From NCBI RefSeq assembly GCF_000737715.1, contig NZ_JPRN01000014.1, positions 58,845 to 122,844 of the forward strand: DNA of 64,000 nucleotides, written 5' to 3'. Below, in pieces: positions 34,683 through 42,283 of this stretch. Below the pieces are notes generated by a model, which saw only the letters and a program-made list of their open reading frames with translations, did no database searches and was not told where the DNA came from. The number at the start of each line of letters is the position of its first letter. The first letter of the stretch is position 1. The DNA is from Chryseobacterium sp. JM1 (GTDB lineage Bacteria > Bacteroidota > Bacteroidia > Flavobacteriales > Weeksellaceae). The translations under genes were made by a program, and so were the position numbers.

Positions 34683-34712
34683 AAACCCCCTCCAATTACT
34701 TGAAGGGGGTTT
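34683..34712 (-). terminator. Terminator of the tRNA-Asp cluster
   Basis: AAACCCCCT/AGGGGGTTT stem; on the minus strand it is followed by TTTTGTTTGT. Confidence 0.8.
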
Positions 34713-34722
34713 AAAGATCTTG

Positions 34723-34796
34723 CGATCCGGACGGGACTCGAACCCGCGACCTCCGCCGTGACAGGGCGGCATTCTAACCAGCTGAACTACCGGATC
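34723..34796 (-). tRNA. tRNA-Asp(GTC), copy 4 in transcription order
   Basis: 74 bases with acceptor stem GATCCGG/CCGGATC, anticodon stem CCGCC/GGCGG and loop CTGTCAC, so the anticodon is GTC. The T arm has GGTTCGAGTCC. CCA is not encoded. Confidence 0.97.
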
Positions 34797-34829
34797 AATT
34801 TTTTTAAAGTAAATTGATGAAAACTTCTG

Positions 34830-34903
34830 CGATCCGGACGGGACTCGAACCCGCGACCTCCGCCGTGACAGGGCGGCATTCTAACCAGCTGAACTACCGG
34901 ATC
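34830..34903 (-). tRNA. tRNA-Asp(GTC), copy 3 in transcription order
   Basis: Identical in sequence to the copy at 34723-34796; the gap between them is 33 bases. Confidence 0.97.
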
Positions 34904-34938
34904 AATTTTTTTTAAAAGAAATTGAATAAAAACTTCTG

Positions 34939-35012
34939 CGATCCGGACGGGACTCGAACCCGCGACCTCCGCCGTGACAGGGCGGCATTCTAACCAGCTG
35001 AACTACCGGATC
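34939..35012 (-). tRNA. tRNA-Asp(GTC), copy 2 in transcription order
   Basis: Identical in sequence to its neighbours; the gap to the copy at 34830-34903 is 35 bases. Confidence 0.97.
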
Positions 35013-35046
35013 TAATTTTTTTTAAAAGTAAATTGAAAAACTTTTG

Positions 35047-35120
35047 CGATCCGGACGGGACTCGAACCCGCGACCTCCGCCGTGACAGGGCGGCATTCTA
35101 ACCAGCTGAACTACCGGATC
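35047..35120 (-). tRNA. tRNA-Asp(GTC), copy 1 in transcription order
   Basis: Identical in sequence to the other three; the gap to the copy at 34939-35012 is 34 bases. The spacers are similar (TTTTTT and AAAAGTAAATTGA-type stretches), which points to unit duplication. Confidence 0.97.
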
Positions 35121-35207
35121 ATTTTCTGTTGTTATAAAGAACGTTGTTTCTTTTTTGTGATTGCAAAACTACAACTTTTTTTATTACCTGCAAACTATTT
35201 CTAAATA

Positions 35208-35231
35208 AAAAGCCCTCCAAAAACGGAAGGC
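35208..35231 (-). terminator. Terminator of trxA
   Basis: On the minus strand a GCCTTCC/GGAGGGC stem (one G-U pair) is followed by TTTTTATTT. Confidence 0.75.
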
Positions 35232-35252
35232 CTTCATTATCAAAGTTATTTT

Positions 35253-35570
35253 TTACAAGTGCGCGCTTAATTTTTCAGCGATAATCTCCTTTGGAGTCAC
35301 ACCTACTAATTTATCAACCACTTCACCGTTCTTAAAAATCAGAACTGTAGGGATATTTCTGATACCATACTGCATTGAAATTTCCTGATTGTTATCTACA
35401 TCAACTTTTCCTACCACTGCTTTTCCTTCAAAATCTGATGCTACTTCTTCGATGATTGGTCCCAAAGTTCTGCATGGTCCACACCATACTGCCCAAAAGT
35501 CTACCAATACCGGCTTATCTGATTTTAAAACCGTTTCCTGAAATGAGCTGTCCGTAATTTCTAAAGCCAT
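35253..35570 (-). CDS. trxA: Thioredoxin
   Basis: 105 aa, the full length of a single thioredoxin domain with no signal peptide. The redox motif is WCGPC (C30, C33), and the cis-proline motif IPTVLIF follows at about 73-79. It reduces disulfides in cytoplasmic proteins using thioredoxin reductase. It is transcribed alone with a terminator after the stop; a minus-strand TAATTTTG at 35630-35637 is a likely -7 element. It lies downstream of a cysteine desulfurase gene but is separated by 86 bases. Confidence 0.97.
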   Translation of the reverse strand: MALEITDSSFQETVLKSDKPVLVDFWAVWCGPCRTLGPIIEEVASDFEGKAVVGKVDVDNNQEISMQYGIRNIPTVLIFKNGEVVDKLVGVTPKEIIAEKLSAHL

Positions 35571-35629
35571 TTTGTTTCTTTTATTTAAATTAATATTTAT
35601 TTTCTTATTTCAATCCGTAATTGGATATT

Positions 35630-35637
35630 CAAAATTA
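35630..35637 (-). promoter_or_regulatory. -7 element of the trxA promoter
   Basis: TAATTTTG on the minus strand fits TAnnTTTG, about 60 bases before the start codon. Confidence 0.45.
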
Positions 35638-35656
35638 CGATTTTTAAGCAATAAGA

Positions 35657-36832
35657 CTATCTATGCTCAACATTTGTTTTTTCTATAGCAAAGTCTTTTG
35701 AAATTTCCTTCAAAGCTTCTGCCAGAGCATCGATCTCTGCTTTGGTCGTCATATGGCTGAATGAGATACGCAATGGCGTACAATGGTCCATTTCATCCTC
35801 AGAGAGCACCATCATCATCACCATAGAAGGTTTGGATGCTCCTGAAGAGCATGCGCTGCCCTGAGAGATCGCAATTCCCTTCATATCCAACTGAAGTCCT
35901 ATCAATGGATTTTTATACGGAAGTAAGGCGCTTAAAACACTGTCAACGCTATTTTCCATTTCACCGCTTCGTCCATTGAACTTAATATTCGGAACTTCTG
36001 CAGTTAATCTTTCAATAGCATATTCTTTAATTTCTCTTATATGACCGGCATATGCTTCCATATTATTAACACATAAATCCAAAGCTTTACCTAAACCAAC
36101 GATACCGGAAACGTTTTCAGTTCCAGCTCTCAGACTTCTTTCCTGAGGTCCGCCAGTGATAATTCCTTTCATTCCTGTCGCCTTTCTGATAAAAGCAAAC
36201 CCGATTCCTTTCGGACCGTGGAATTTATGAGCACTGCATGATGCAAAATCTACAGGAATATCTGAAAAGTCAAATTTCATGTGAGCCATGGTCTTCACCG
36301 TATCAGAATGGTAAAGAGCATTGTTGGCTTTGCATAATTCTGCAATTTTTTTAATATCTACAATGTTTCCAATTTCATTATTGGCATGCATTAAGCTTAC
36401 TAAAGTCTTTTTATCTGAAGATTTTAAAAGCTCTTCCAGCTTATTAAGATCAATATCTCCTTTTTCATTAGGGCGAATGTAGACTACTTCTACTCCCCTT
36501 CTGTTTTTCATATCTAAAATGCTCTCAGAAACACATTTATGTTCCAGAGGAGAGCTGATGATCCTTTCTACTCCAAGATGTTCTACACTGGATTTGATGA
36601 TCATATTGTTCGATTCTGTTCCGCACGAAGTAAAGATGATCTCCGCAGGAGTTACATGAAGATAGTCTGCAATCTGTCTTCTTACATTTTCGATAAGAAT
36701 TTTCGCCTCCTGACCGAAGCTGTGGGTAGAAGAAGGGTTTCCGAAATTCATTTTCATGGTACCCACCATTGCGTCTATGACTTCTTCCGCAAGAGGCGTC
36801 GTTGCAGCGTTATCTAAATATATTTTGTTCAT
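35657..36832 (-). CDS. Cysteine desulfurase (NifS/IscS type)
   Basis: 391 aa PLP enzyme that takes sulfur from cysteine for iron-sulfur clusters and thiolation. The PLP lysine is K203 in SAHKFHG; the cofactor-binding TESNN (72-76) and D177 are present. The catalytic Cys is C328 in the loop GSACSSG, the group I form. The segment that normally reads D-x-V-Q has HSDTVKT here, so the usual Gln is Lys180. No iscU, sufE or iscA gene is adjacent. It follows a lipoprotein gene by 2 bases, so the two are probably co-transcribed. Confidence 0.94.
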   Translation of the reverse strand: MNKIYLDNAATTPLAEEVIDAMVGTMKMNFGNPSSTHSFGQEAKILIENVRRQIADYLHVTPAEIIFTSCGTESNNMIIKSSVEHLGVERIISSPLEHKCVSESILDMKNRRGVEVVYIRPNEKGDIDLNKLEELLKSSDKKTLVSLMHANNEIGNIVDIKKIAELCKANNALYHSDTVKTMAHMKFDFSDIPVDFASCSAHKFHGPKGIGFAFIRKATGMKGIITGGPQERSLRAGTENVSGIVGLGKALDLCVNNMEAYAGHIREIKEYAIERLTAEVPNIKFNGRSGEMENSVDSVLSALLPYKNPLIGLQLDMKGIAISQGSACSSGASKPSMVMMMVLSEDEMDHCTPLRISFSHMTTKAEIDALAEALKEISKDFAIEKTNVEHR

Positions 36833-36834
36833 TT

Positions 36835-37299
36835 TTAATTGGAATATGTTAATTCTACTGAGGTAAACTGATAATCTGAAGGAACAGCAAAAATAAACCA
36901 GGGATTTGAAAGTACCTGAATTTCCATTCCGCCTGAAGCTGTAGCGGGAACTTCCACGTACAGGACATTATTTTTTACGGATGTGTTTTTAATGCTGGTA
37001 ATTCTGTGGCTACCCGATCTGAAAAGTCCCATATGATACAAAACCACTTTTTTGTTTCTTGGGAATTTAGGATAGTTAACGGACGGCTCTTTTTTCAAAT
37101 CGATAAGACCGAAACTGCCTTTAATAGCGTTACGGAATTCCTGTTCATTCTTAATAATGGTAAATCCGGCTTCATCTTTACCGCCCTGCGACTCAGACAC
37201 CAGAAGTTCTGCATTTTTCTGCATATCTGATGATGTTTGAGATGGCGTAGCTGTACAGCTCATTAAGATTGCAGTACCTATCACAAGCAGTCTTTTCAT
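36835..37299 (-). CDS. Lipoprotein of unknown function
   Basis: 154 aa from the start at 37299 (MKRLLVIGTAILMSC), which gives a compact lipoprotein signal peptide; the frame is open 7 codons further. The mature part has a beta-rich region with FTIIKNEQEFRNAIKGSFG and NKKVVLYHMGLFRSGSHRIT, a pattern seen in protease-complex-inhibitor-like domains of Bacteroidota lipoproteins, but I cannot assign the family firmly. It ends 2 bases before the desulfurase start. Confidence 0.7.
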   Translation of the reverse strand: MKRLLVIGTAILMSCTATPSQTSSDMQKNAELLVSESQGGKDEAGFTIIKNEQEFRNAIKGSFGLIDLKKEPSVNYPKFPRNKKVVLYHMGLFRSGSHRITSIKNTSVKNNVLYVEVPATASGGMEIQVLSNPWFIFAVPSDYQFTSVELTYSN

Positions 37300-37322
37300 T
37301 TTTACATTTTTACCATCCAAAA

Positions 37323-37910
37323 TTAGTGAAAAAATTGGTAATGACCTTCATTTGCCCATTTAAGCATCTGGCGATCTCCGGAAGTATCTCCGAAAGCGAT
37401 TATTTTATCGTATTTAGAGTCGTGAATTTCAGCTTTTATTCTCACCAGTTTCTCTTTTCCGTTGCAGTTTTTGCCGATGAAGTTTCCTGTAAAAACTCCA
37501 TTTTTAAACTCTGCACGTGTGGATACCAGCTGCATTTTCAGTTCTTCAGCAAAAGGTTTCACCCAGATATCCAGCGATGCGGTTACCAATAAACTCTGTG
37601 TATTATTCCTATCGATATTTTGTATAAAGTCGAGGGCGTTTTCCCTTACGATTTTGGGATAATGATGTTCAAAAAACTGCTTAGACTTCAATTCAATCTT
37701 TTCCTGCGTCTGTCCTTTCAGAATAGACCCGATAAAGCTTTTCTTTACTTTTTCCGTTTCGGCAAGCTTCAGTTTCAGCAAAATGAAAAGAGGAACGTGT
37801 CTCAAAAACTGTATCCGGAATTTGGTAGAATCGTAGAATTTAAGATACATAAACATGGTATCCTTATACGTCAGGGTTCCGTCAAAATCAAAACAATACA
37901 ATTTTTTCAT
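37323..37910 (-). CDS. HAD-family phosphatase, last gene of the polyprenyl-pentose operon
   Basis: 195 aa. Motif I is DFDGTL (D9, D11 region), and motif IV is FGDTSGDRQML near the C-terminus; the family is HAD-IB, phosphoserine phosphatase-like. It starts 5 bases after the DprE2-like gene, so it belongs to that operon. In mycobacteria the 5-phosphate of decaprenylphosphoryl-5-phosphoribose must be removed before DprE1 acts; this enzyme may do that here. That assignment rests on gene order only. Confidence 0.82.
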   Translation of the reverse strand: MKKLYCFDFDGTLTYKDTMFMYLKFYDSTKFRIQFLRHVPLFILLKLKLAETEKVKKSFIGSILKGQTQEKIELKSKQFFEHHYPKIVRENALDFIQNIDRNNTQSLLVTASLDIWVKPFAEELKMQLVSTRAEFKNGVFTGNFIGKNCNGKEKLVRIKAEIHDSKYDKIIAFGDTSGDRQMLKWANEGHYQFFH

Positions 37911-37915
37911 TTTTA

Positions 37916-38641
37916 TTAAAGCTTTAATTTTTTGAATATAAATTCAGGTATATTCCTGATAATCATCATAATAATACTCCAAACCGGCAAAACATATGCC
38001 ACATTCTTCTGCTTTTTGAATGCTTTATAAATGCATGCAGCCGCCTGTTTGGGAGTTGCAGTTAATTTAGGATTCAAAGGCAGTCCTTCCGTCATTTTCG
38101 TCGCCATAAAGCCCGGTTTGATAGTAAGAACATGTACTTTTTTCTCAAAAAGATAATTTCTAAGACCACTAAGATAAGCCGTAAAAGCCGCTTTTGCGCT
38201 ACCATAGATAAAATTACTCTGTCTTCCTCGATCTCCGGCTACCGATGAAAGCCCGATAATAGTTCCGGATCTTCTGCTTTCAAACTTCTGTGCAAAATAG
38301 TTCATCACAGGAATCAGTTTTGAATAATTGATAGTAATGATTCTTTCCGTATTCCTGTTGTCATAAAGACCTTCTTCAGCCCCATCTCCCAAATATCCTA
38401 CGGCACAAAATAATACATTTGAACTGACATGATCAAATGAATTGTAATCAATTTCTTTCATCAGATCAATTTCGATGACTTCGGACTGCTGCAGAAATTT
38501 GACATCAATGTGTCTCGCAAATCTTTCCGTTGTCTCTTTATTTGAAGTGAAAAGGTATATTTTCTCAAACTTTTCTCCTTCCTGAAGAGCCTTTTCCACA
38601 AAAGCCTGCGCCACTTCAGACGTACTTCCCAGAACTATCAT
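37916..38641 (-). CDS. SDR oxidoreductase, DprE2-like
   Basis: 241 aa short-chain dehydrogenase. The nucleotide-binding end is MIVLGSTSEVAQAF. The catalytic part has SSVAGDRGRQSNFIYGSAKAAF with the Ser, the Tyr-x3-Lys pair and the DRGR segment seen in DprE2. The C-terminus, VWSIIMMIIRNIPEFIFKKL, also matches the mycobacterial DprE2 pattern. DprE2 reduces the 2-keto intermediate made by DprE1, giving the polyprenylphosphoryl arabinose. Its start codon overlaps the stop of the DprE1-like gene by 1 base. Confidence 0.88.
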   Translation of the reverse strand: MIVLGSTSEVAQAFVEKALQEGEKFEKIYLFTSNKETTERFARHIDVKFLQQSEVIEIDLMKEIDYNSFDHVSSNVLFCAVGYLGDGAEEGLYDNRNTERIITINYSKLIPVMNYFAQKFESRRSGTIIGLSSVAGDRGRQSNFIYGSAKAAFTAYLSGLRNYLFEKKVHVLTIKPGFMATKMTEGLPLNPKLTATPKQAAACIYKAFKKQKNVAYVLPVWSIIMMIIRNIPEFIFKKLKL

Positions 38642-39960
38642 TATGAATTGTTGTTTATGATTCTTTTGTGCTGTAAAGACACAAATTTTGAACTTTGAAT
38701 ATTTTTAAGGTAATTCGTGAGCGAAGACCTGCTCATACTGTCCTTTGTCAGATAAATCCTGCCTCCGAACTGCTGAACGGTATTATCTAATTTCTCTACC
38801 AGTTTCTTCAGTTTTGAATTCACTTTAAAGTCGAGGGCTAAAGTATAACCTTCAAAAGGAAATGAATTGTAAGCCTCCGGATTGTTTTTCCCGAAGAGTT
38901 TTAAAACCGCTAAAAACGATCCGTTTCCACTTGCTGCAATGGTTTCAAGAATCTGTTTCATCCCTTCTTTCCCTGCTTCTTTCGGAATCACCATCTGGTA
39001 TTGGATAAATCCTGATTTTCCGTAGATCTTATTCCAGTCGGTGATGGCATCCAGCGGATAGAAAAAGGTTTCGTAGTCGATAAAAGACTTCACTTCTTTC
39101 TTAGTCTGCTTTTTGTAATACAGCAGATTGAATATTTTCACGGTCAGTGCATTCAGAACAAATCCCGGAAAATAAAACGGAACCGTAGGCTGAAACTTTT
39201 TCTTCAGTCTTAGAGGCTGTTTGGTCAGATTTTGAGGAAGTTCATGCTGAAAGGCGTGTTCTCCTCTCATCAGAATACTTCTGCCCAGATCTTTTCCTTT
39301 TTGCAGGCAGTCTATCCACGCTACGGTGTACGTCCAGTTCTCACTTTCTTCAAAGAGTCTGAAAATTTCATCCAGATTCTCAGCTTTAATGCTTTCCTGG
39401 CGGATGTAGGCAGATTCTATATTTTTAAGCTTAAATTTTACGGTAAGAATAATTCCGGTAAGTCCCATTCCGCCAATAGTGGCCCAGAATTTATCCGAAT
39501 TTTCTTCTCTGGAGCATGTGATGATTTCTCCTCTTTCGGTCATCAGCTTAAATTCAATCACATATTCTGAAAAGCAACCTTCTGCGTGATGATTCTTCCC
39601 GTGAACATCTGAAGCAATAGCTCCTCCCACGGAAATAAATTTGGTTCCCGGCGTTACGTACAGAAAATATCCCTGCGGAACTGAAATTTCAAGTACATCT
39701 GAAAGTAGTACCCCGGATTCACATTCTATCACCCCGTTGAGACGGTCGAAACTGATGAATTTATTTAATTTTTTGGTGGAAAATATGGTTTCTCCCAGAG
39801 AAGCGTCGCCGTAGCATCTTCCGTTTCCTCTGGCAATAATTTCGTTATGATTAAGTACAAACTCCCTGATTCTTTTGAAGCTGTCCTCAGATCTCATTTC
39901 TTTTTCTACTACCGGGAAATTGCCCCAGTTAGTAACTTTCTGTGTGAAATTCGGCTTCAT
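38641..39960 (-). CDS. FAD-linked oxidase, DprE1-like
   Basis: 439 aa of the VAO/FAD_binding_4 type. The FAD part has ARGNGRCYGDASLGE and SVGGAIASDVHGKNHH. The C-terminal half resembles mycobacterial DprE1, including FLAVLKLFGKNNPEAY, YTLALDFKV and FGGRIYLTKDS. DprE1 oxidises polyprenylphosphoryl ribose at C2. From memory, the Cys387 that is modified by benzothiazinone drugs lies in VCVDF; the matching residue here is Ala in LALDF. It overlaps the prenyltransferase gene by 4 bases (ATGA). Confidence 0.88.
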   Translation of the reverse strand: MKPNFTQKVTNWGNFPVVEKEMRSEDSFKRIREFVLNHNEIIARGNGRCYGDASLGETIFSTKKLNKFISFDRLNGVIECESGVLLSDVLEISVPQGYFLYVTPGTKFISVGGAIASDVHGKNHHAEGCFSEYVIEFKLMTERGEIITCSREENSDKFWATIGGMGLTGIILTVKFKLKNIESAYIRQESIKAENLDEIFRLFEESENWTYTVAWIDCLQKGKDLGRSILMRGEHAFQHELPQNLTKQPLRLKKKFQPTVPFYFPGFVLNALTVKIFNLLYYKKQTKKEVKSFIDYETFFYPLDAITDWNKIYGKSGFIQYQMVIPKEAGKEGMKQILETIAASGNGSFLAVLKLFGKNNPEAYNSFPFEGYTLALDFKVNSKLKKLVEKLDNTVQQFGGRIYLTKDSMSRSSLTNYLKNIQSSKFVSLQHKRIINNNS

Positions 39961-40844
39961 TTTTTAAAATAAATCTGGATTAAAAATGCGGCTACCCAAA
40001 GTACTAATGTCACCTGGATATACCGGTCTCTGTAGACTATTTTTGTAGGAGATTCTGTTCTGTTGTATACTAGAGTCTGCTGCAGATATCTTAAAAAAGC
40101 AAAGACTACAAATATAACGGTATAAAAAACACGCTGATGAAATCTTCCCTGAACTTCAGGTGAAAGGGTAAACATCAGATAGCAGACAATGGCTAACGTT
40201 ACTGAAATAGATAGGGCAATATCTGCAAACTGTACATTGTATCCGTCCAAAGCCTTTCTTGTCTTTCCTGAAACCTGTGCATTAATCAGCTCTCCTCTTC
40301 TTTTTCCGATGGCTAAAACAAGAGCCAGCACAAAAGTCAGCAGGATCGCCCACTGTGAAATCCCTATTCCGGTGATATAACCACCTGCTAAAACTCTCAG
40401 TACAAAACCTGTAGCGATGATGAAAATATCAATGATCGGAACGTGTTTCAGTTTAAAGGTATAGGCGAGATTGATCACAATATAAAGTCCTATGATCGTG
40501 GCAAATTTCCATAAAGGTTCGTGAAAATAAAGTTGAGCAAGACCTACCAGAGCCACATCAACAATAACGAGTGCTGCAAGAATGCTTAAGGCCTTCGGTT
40601 TTGAAATAGCCCCGCTTGCGAGAGGTCTTCTTCTTTTTTCGGGATGCTTACTGTCTGCCTCTATATCGTTATAATCATTGAGAATATAGACTACACTTGC
40701 TGCGAGGGAAAAGATAATAAATGCAAAGATGCTTTTGCTTAGTAAGTCTATGTTTGTAATGTTTCCCGAAAAGAACAGAGGAACAAAAACAAACAGGTTT
40801 TTCACCCATTGCTCCACCCGGAGGAGTTTAAGATATTTCTTCAT
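39957..40844 (-). CDS. UbiA-family prenyltransferase, decaprenyl-phosphate phosphoribosyltransferase-like
   Basis: 295 aa integral membrane protein with eight to nine helices. The first aspartate-rich motif is NDYNDIEAD (about 56-64), followed by HPEKRRRPLASG; YxxDxxxD-type motif two is weaker. The N-terminal LRVEQWVKNLFVFVPLFFSG is the pattern of Rv3806c-type enzymes, which move 5-phosphoribose from PRPP to decaprenyl phosphate. It is the first gene of an operon with DprE1-like, DprE2-like and HAD genes, which supports this over a quinone pathway role. Confidence 0.88.
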   Translation of the reverse strand: MKKYLKLLRVEQWVKNLFVFVPLFFSGNITNIDLLSKSIFAFIIFSLAASVVYILNDYNDIEADSKHPEKRRRPLASGAISKPKALSILAALVIVDVALVGLAQLYFHEPLWKFATIIGLYIVINLAYTFKLKHVPIIDIFIIATGFVLRVLAGGYITGIGISQWAILLTFVLALVLAIGKRRGELINAQVSGKTRKALDGYNVQFADIALSISVTLAIVCYLMFTLSPEVQGRFHQRVFYTVIFVVFAFLRYLQQTLVYNRTESPTKIVYRDRYIQVTLVLWVAAFLIQIYFKK

Positions 40845-40899
40845 TTATGTTAATTCAGTTACAAAAATAGCAAATTCAAAATTCATAGCATAAAAATAC

Positions 40900-40920
40900 A
40901 AAAAAAACCGCCGGAGCGGT
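40900..40920 (-). terminator. Terminator of the OmpA-type lipoprotein gene
   Basis: On the minus strand ACCGC/GCGGT with a 4-base loop is followed by a long T run. Confidence 0.8.
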
Positions 40921-40951
40921 CTTTTACGAAAATATTTATATATTAAATTAA

Positions 40952-41641
40952 TTACTGCCCTTGCTTGGCGTCATTAATCATTTTCTCATTAGCTGTAATA
41001 GCGAATTCTACTCTTCTGTTTTTAGCTCTTCCTTCTTCAGTATCGTTGCTTGCCACAGGCATAGATTCACCTTCACCTTTTGTAATCATTCTTGCAGAAG
41101 CGATTCCTTTTCCAGATAAGTAAGCTTTTACTGCATCTGCTCTTCTTTGAGAAAGAGATAAGTTATAAGAATCTGCCCCTTTGCTGTCTGTATGACCATA
41201 GATATTGATATTCGTATCCGGGTTGTCAGCAAGAACCTGAGCTAACTTATTAAGATTAGTCTGTGCAACAGAAGTTAAGTTTGAAGAGTCAAAAGCAAAG
41301 TTCACGATGCTTTCATTCATGGTAATCTTAATACCATCACCTACTCTTTCTACTTCAGCACCTGGTAAAGTTTCTTTAATCTGCTTAGCTTGCTTATCCA
41401 TTTTGTTACCGATCACGTTACCTGCAACACCACCGATAATACCTCCCAATACTGCTCCTAAAGCTGAGTTTTTACCACTTCCTACATTATTCCCCAAAAT
41501 ACCTCCGATCACAGCTCCAGATGCAACACCTACTGCTGTACCTCTCTGCTGGTGGTTAGAATTCTGAACAGCTTCACAGCTGGTTAATAATAATGCTGAT
41601 GATAAGAAAAGCGCTCCTATATATGTTTTAGTAAATTTCAT
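40952..41641 (-). CDS. OmpA-type lipoprotein with glycine zipper
   Basis: 229 aa. The lipobox LLTSC gives a lipid anchor. A glycine-zipper region (about 38-80, GAVIGGILGNNVG, GGIIGGVAGNVIG) could insert in or pair within the membrane. The C-terminal OmpA domain (about 110-220) has the peptidoglycan-binding landmarks NIYGHTDSKG, SLSQRRADAV and KNRRVEFAI. It probably ties the outer membrane to peptidoglycan. It resembles YiaD-type proteins. It is followed by its own terminator; a lipocalin gene lies just upstream on the same strand. Confidence 0.93.
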   Translation of the reverse strand: MKFTKTYIGALFLSSALLLTSCEAVQNSNHQQRGTAVGVASGAVIGGILGNNVGSGKNSALGAVLGGIIGGVAGNVIGNKMDKQAKQIKETLPGAEVERVGDGIKITMNESIVNFAFDSSNLTSVAQTNLNKLAQVLADNPDTNINIYGHTDSKGADSYNLSLSQRRADAVKAYLSGKGIASARMITKGEGESMPVASNDTEEGRAKNRRVEFAITANEKMINDAKQGQ

Positions 41642-41666
41642 TTTTTTGATCTTTTATGTTGATAAA

Positions 41667-42158
41667 TTATTTCATGAATGTTCTCTGAAAGTTGTAAACA
41701 ACCTGCACTGTATTTCCATCAAATGGAACGCTTTGTACAAGTGAGAACTGATCTGTAGACTGGTTGGTAATCGTTAAAGAATATCCTGCAAGATTTTGCT
41801 TAGCTTTAGTTCCCTCAGCGATTTTTTTAAACATGAAAGTATTGCCGTCTTTTACTTCAAATTTGATTGGCTGAGTAATGCTTGGGCAAGCTCCTCCTCC
41901 GTTTAAAGTGTAGGCACCGGTGTAATTATTTGGGATTAATCTCCAATGGCTTCCTACAAAACACTGAGCATCTGCACCTTCGTCAAAAGGCTTGATTTTG
42001 AATCCTTTTTCATAATCAACGCTGACAATCTGCCAGTCGCCTTTTAATTTAAGATATTCAACTCTTTGGTTTTGTGACGTTTCTGCTTTTTTCACTGAGG
42101 AACAAGACACTGCAAAAAGTGATGTTCCAATCATCCCTGCAAGTAGTAACTTTTTCAT
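41667..42158 (-). CDS. Lipocalin-like lipoprotein
   Basis: 163 aa with a lipoprotein signal peptide (FAVSC). The mature part begins with LKGDWQIVSVDY, the lipocalin-family G-x-W motif, and continues with alternating strands, GAYTLNGGGACPS and the C-terminal FSLVQSVPFDGNTVQVVYNF. Such proteins bind small hydrophobic molecules; the ligand is unknown. It is 25 bases upstream of the OmpA-type gene on the same strand, so the pair is likely an operon. Confidence 0.85.
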   Translation of the reverse strand: MKKLLLAGMIGTSLFAVSCSSVKKAETSQNQRVEYLKLKGDWQIVSVDYEKGFKIKPFDEGADAQCFVGSHWRLIPNNYTGAYTLNGGGACPSITQPIKFEVKDGNTFMFKKIAEGTKAKQNLAGYSLTITNQSTDQFSLVQSVPFDGNTVQVVYNFQRTFMK

Positions 42159-42220
42159 TTTGTTGTTTATTATTTTGTTATTTATAAAGTTACAAAAAAC
42201 CGTGCCAAATTGAAAAATAA

Positions 42221-42250
42221 AAATAAAAAAAGTCCGAAAATTTCGGACTT
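42221..42250 (-). terminator. Terminator of the subtilase gene
   Basis: AAGTCCGAAA pairs perfectly with its complement (42230-42250); on the minus strand a T-rich run follows. Confidence 0.85.
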
Positions 42251-42283
42251 TAAATGGTTTCTCCTTATATACAGGGAGATATA

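Noticed and set aside
37269..37919. Plus-strand open frames across 36.5-38 kb
   Set aside because: They are antisense shadows of the lipoprotein, HAD phosphatase and desulfurase genes, which have clear motifs on the minus strand.
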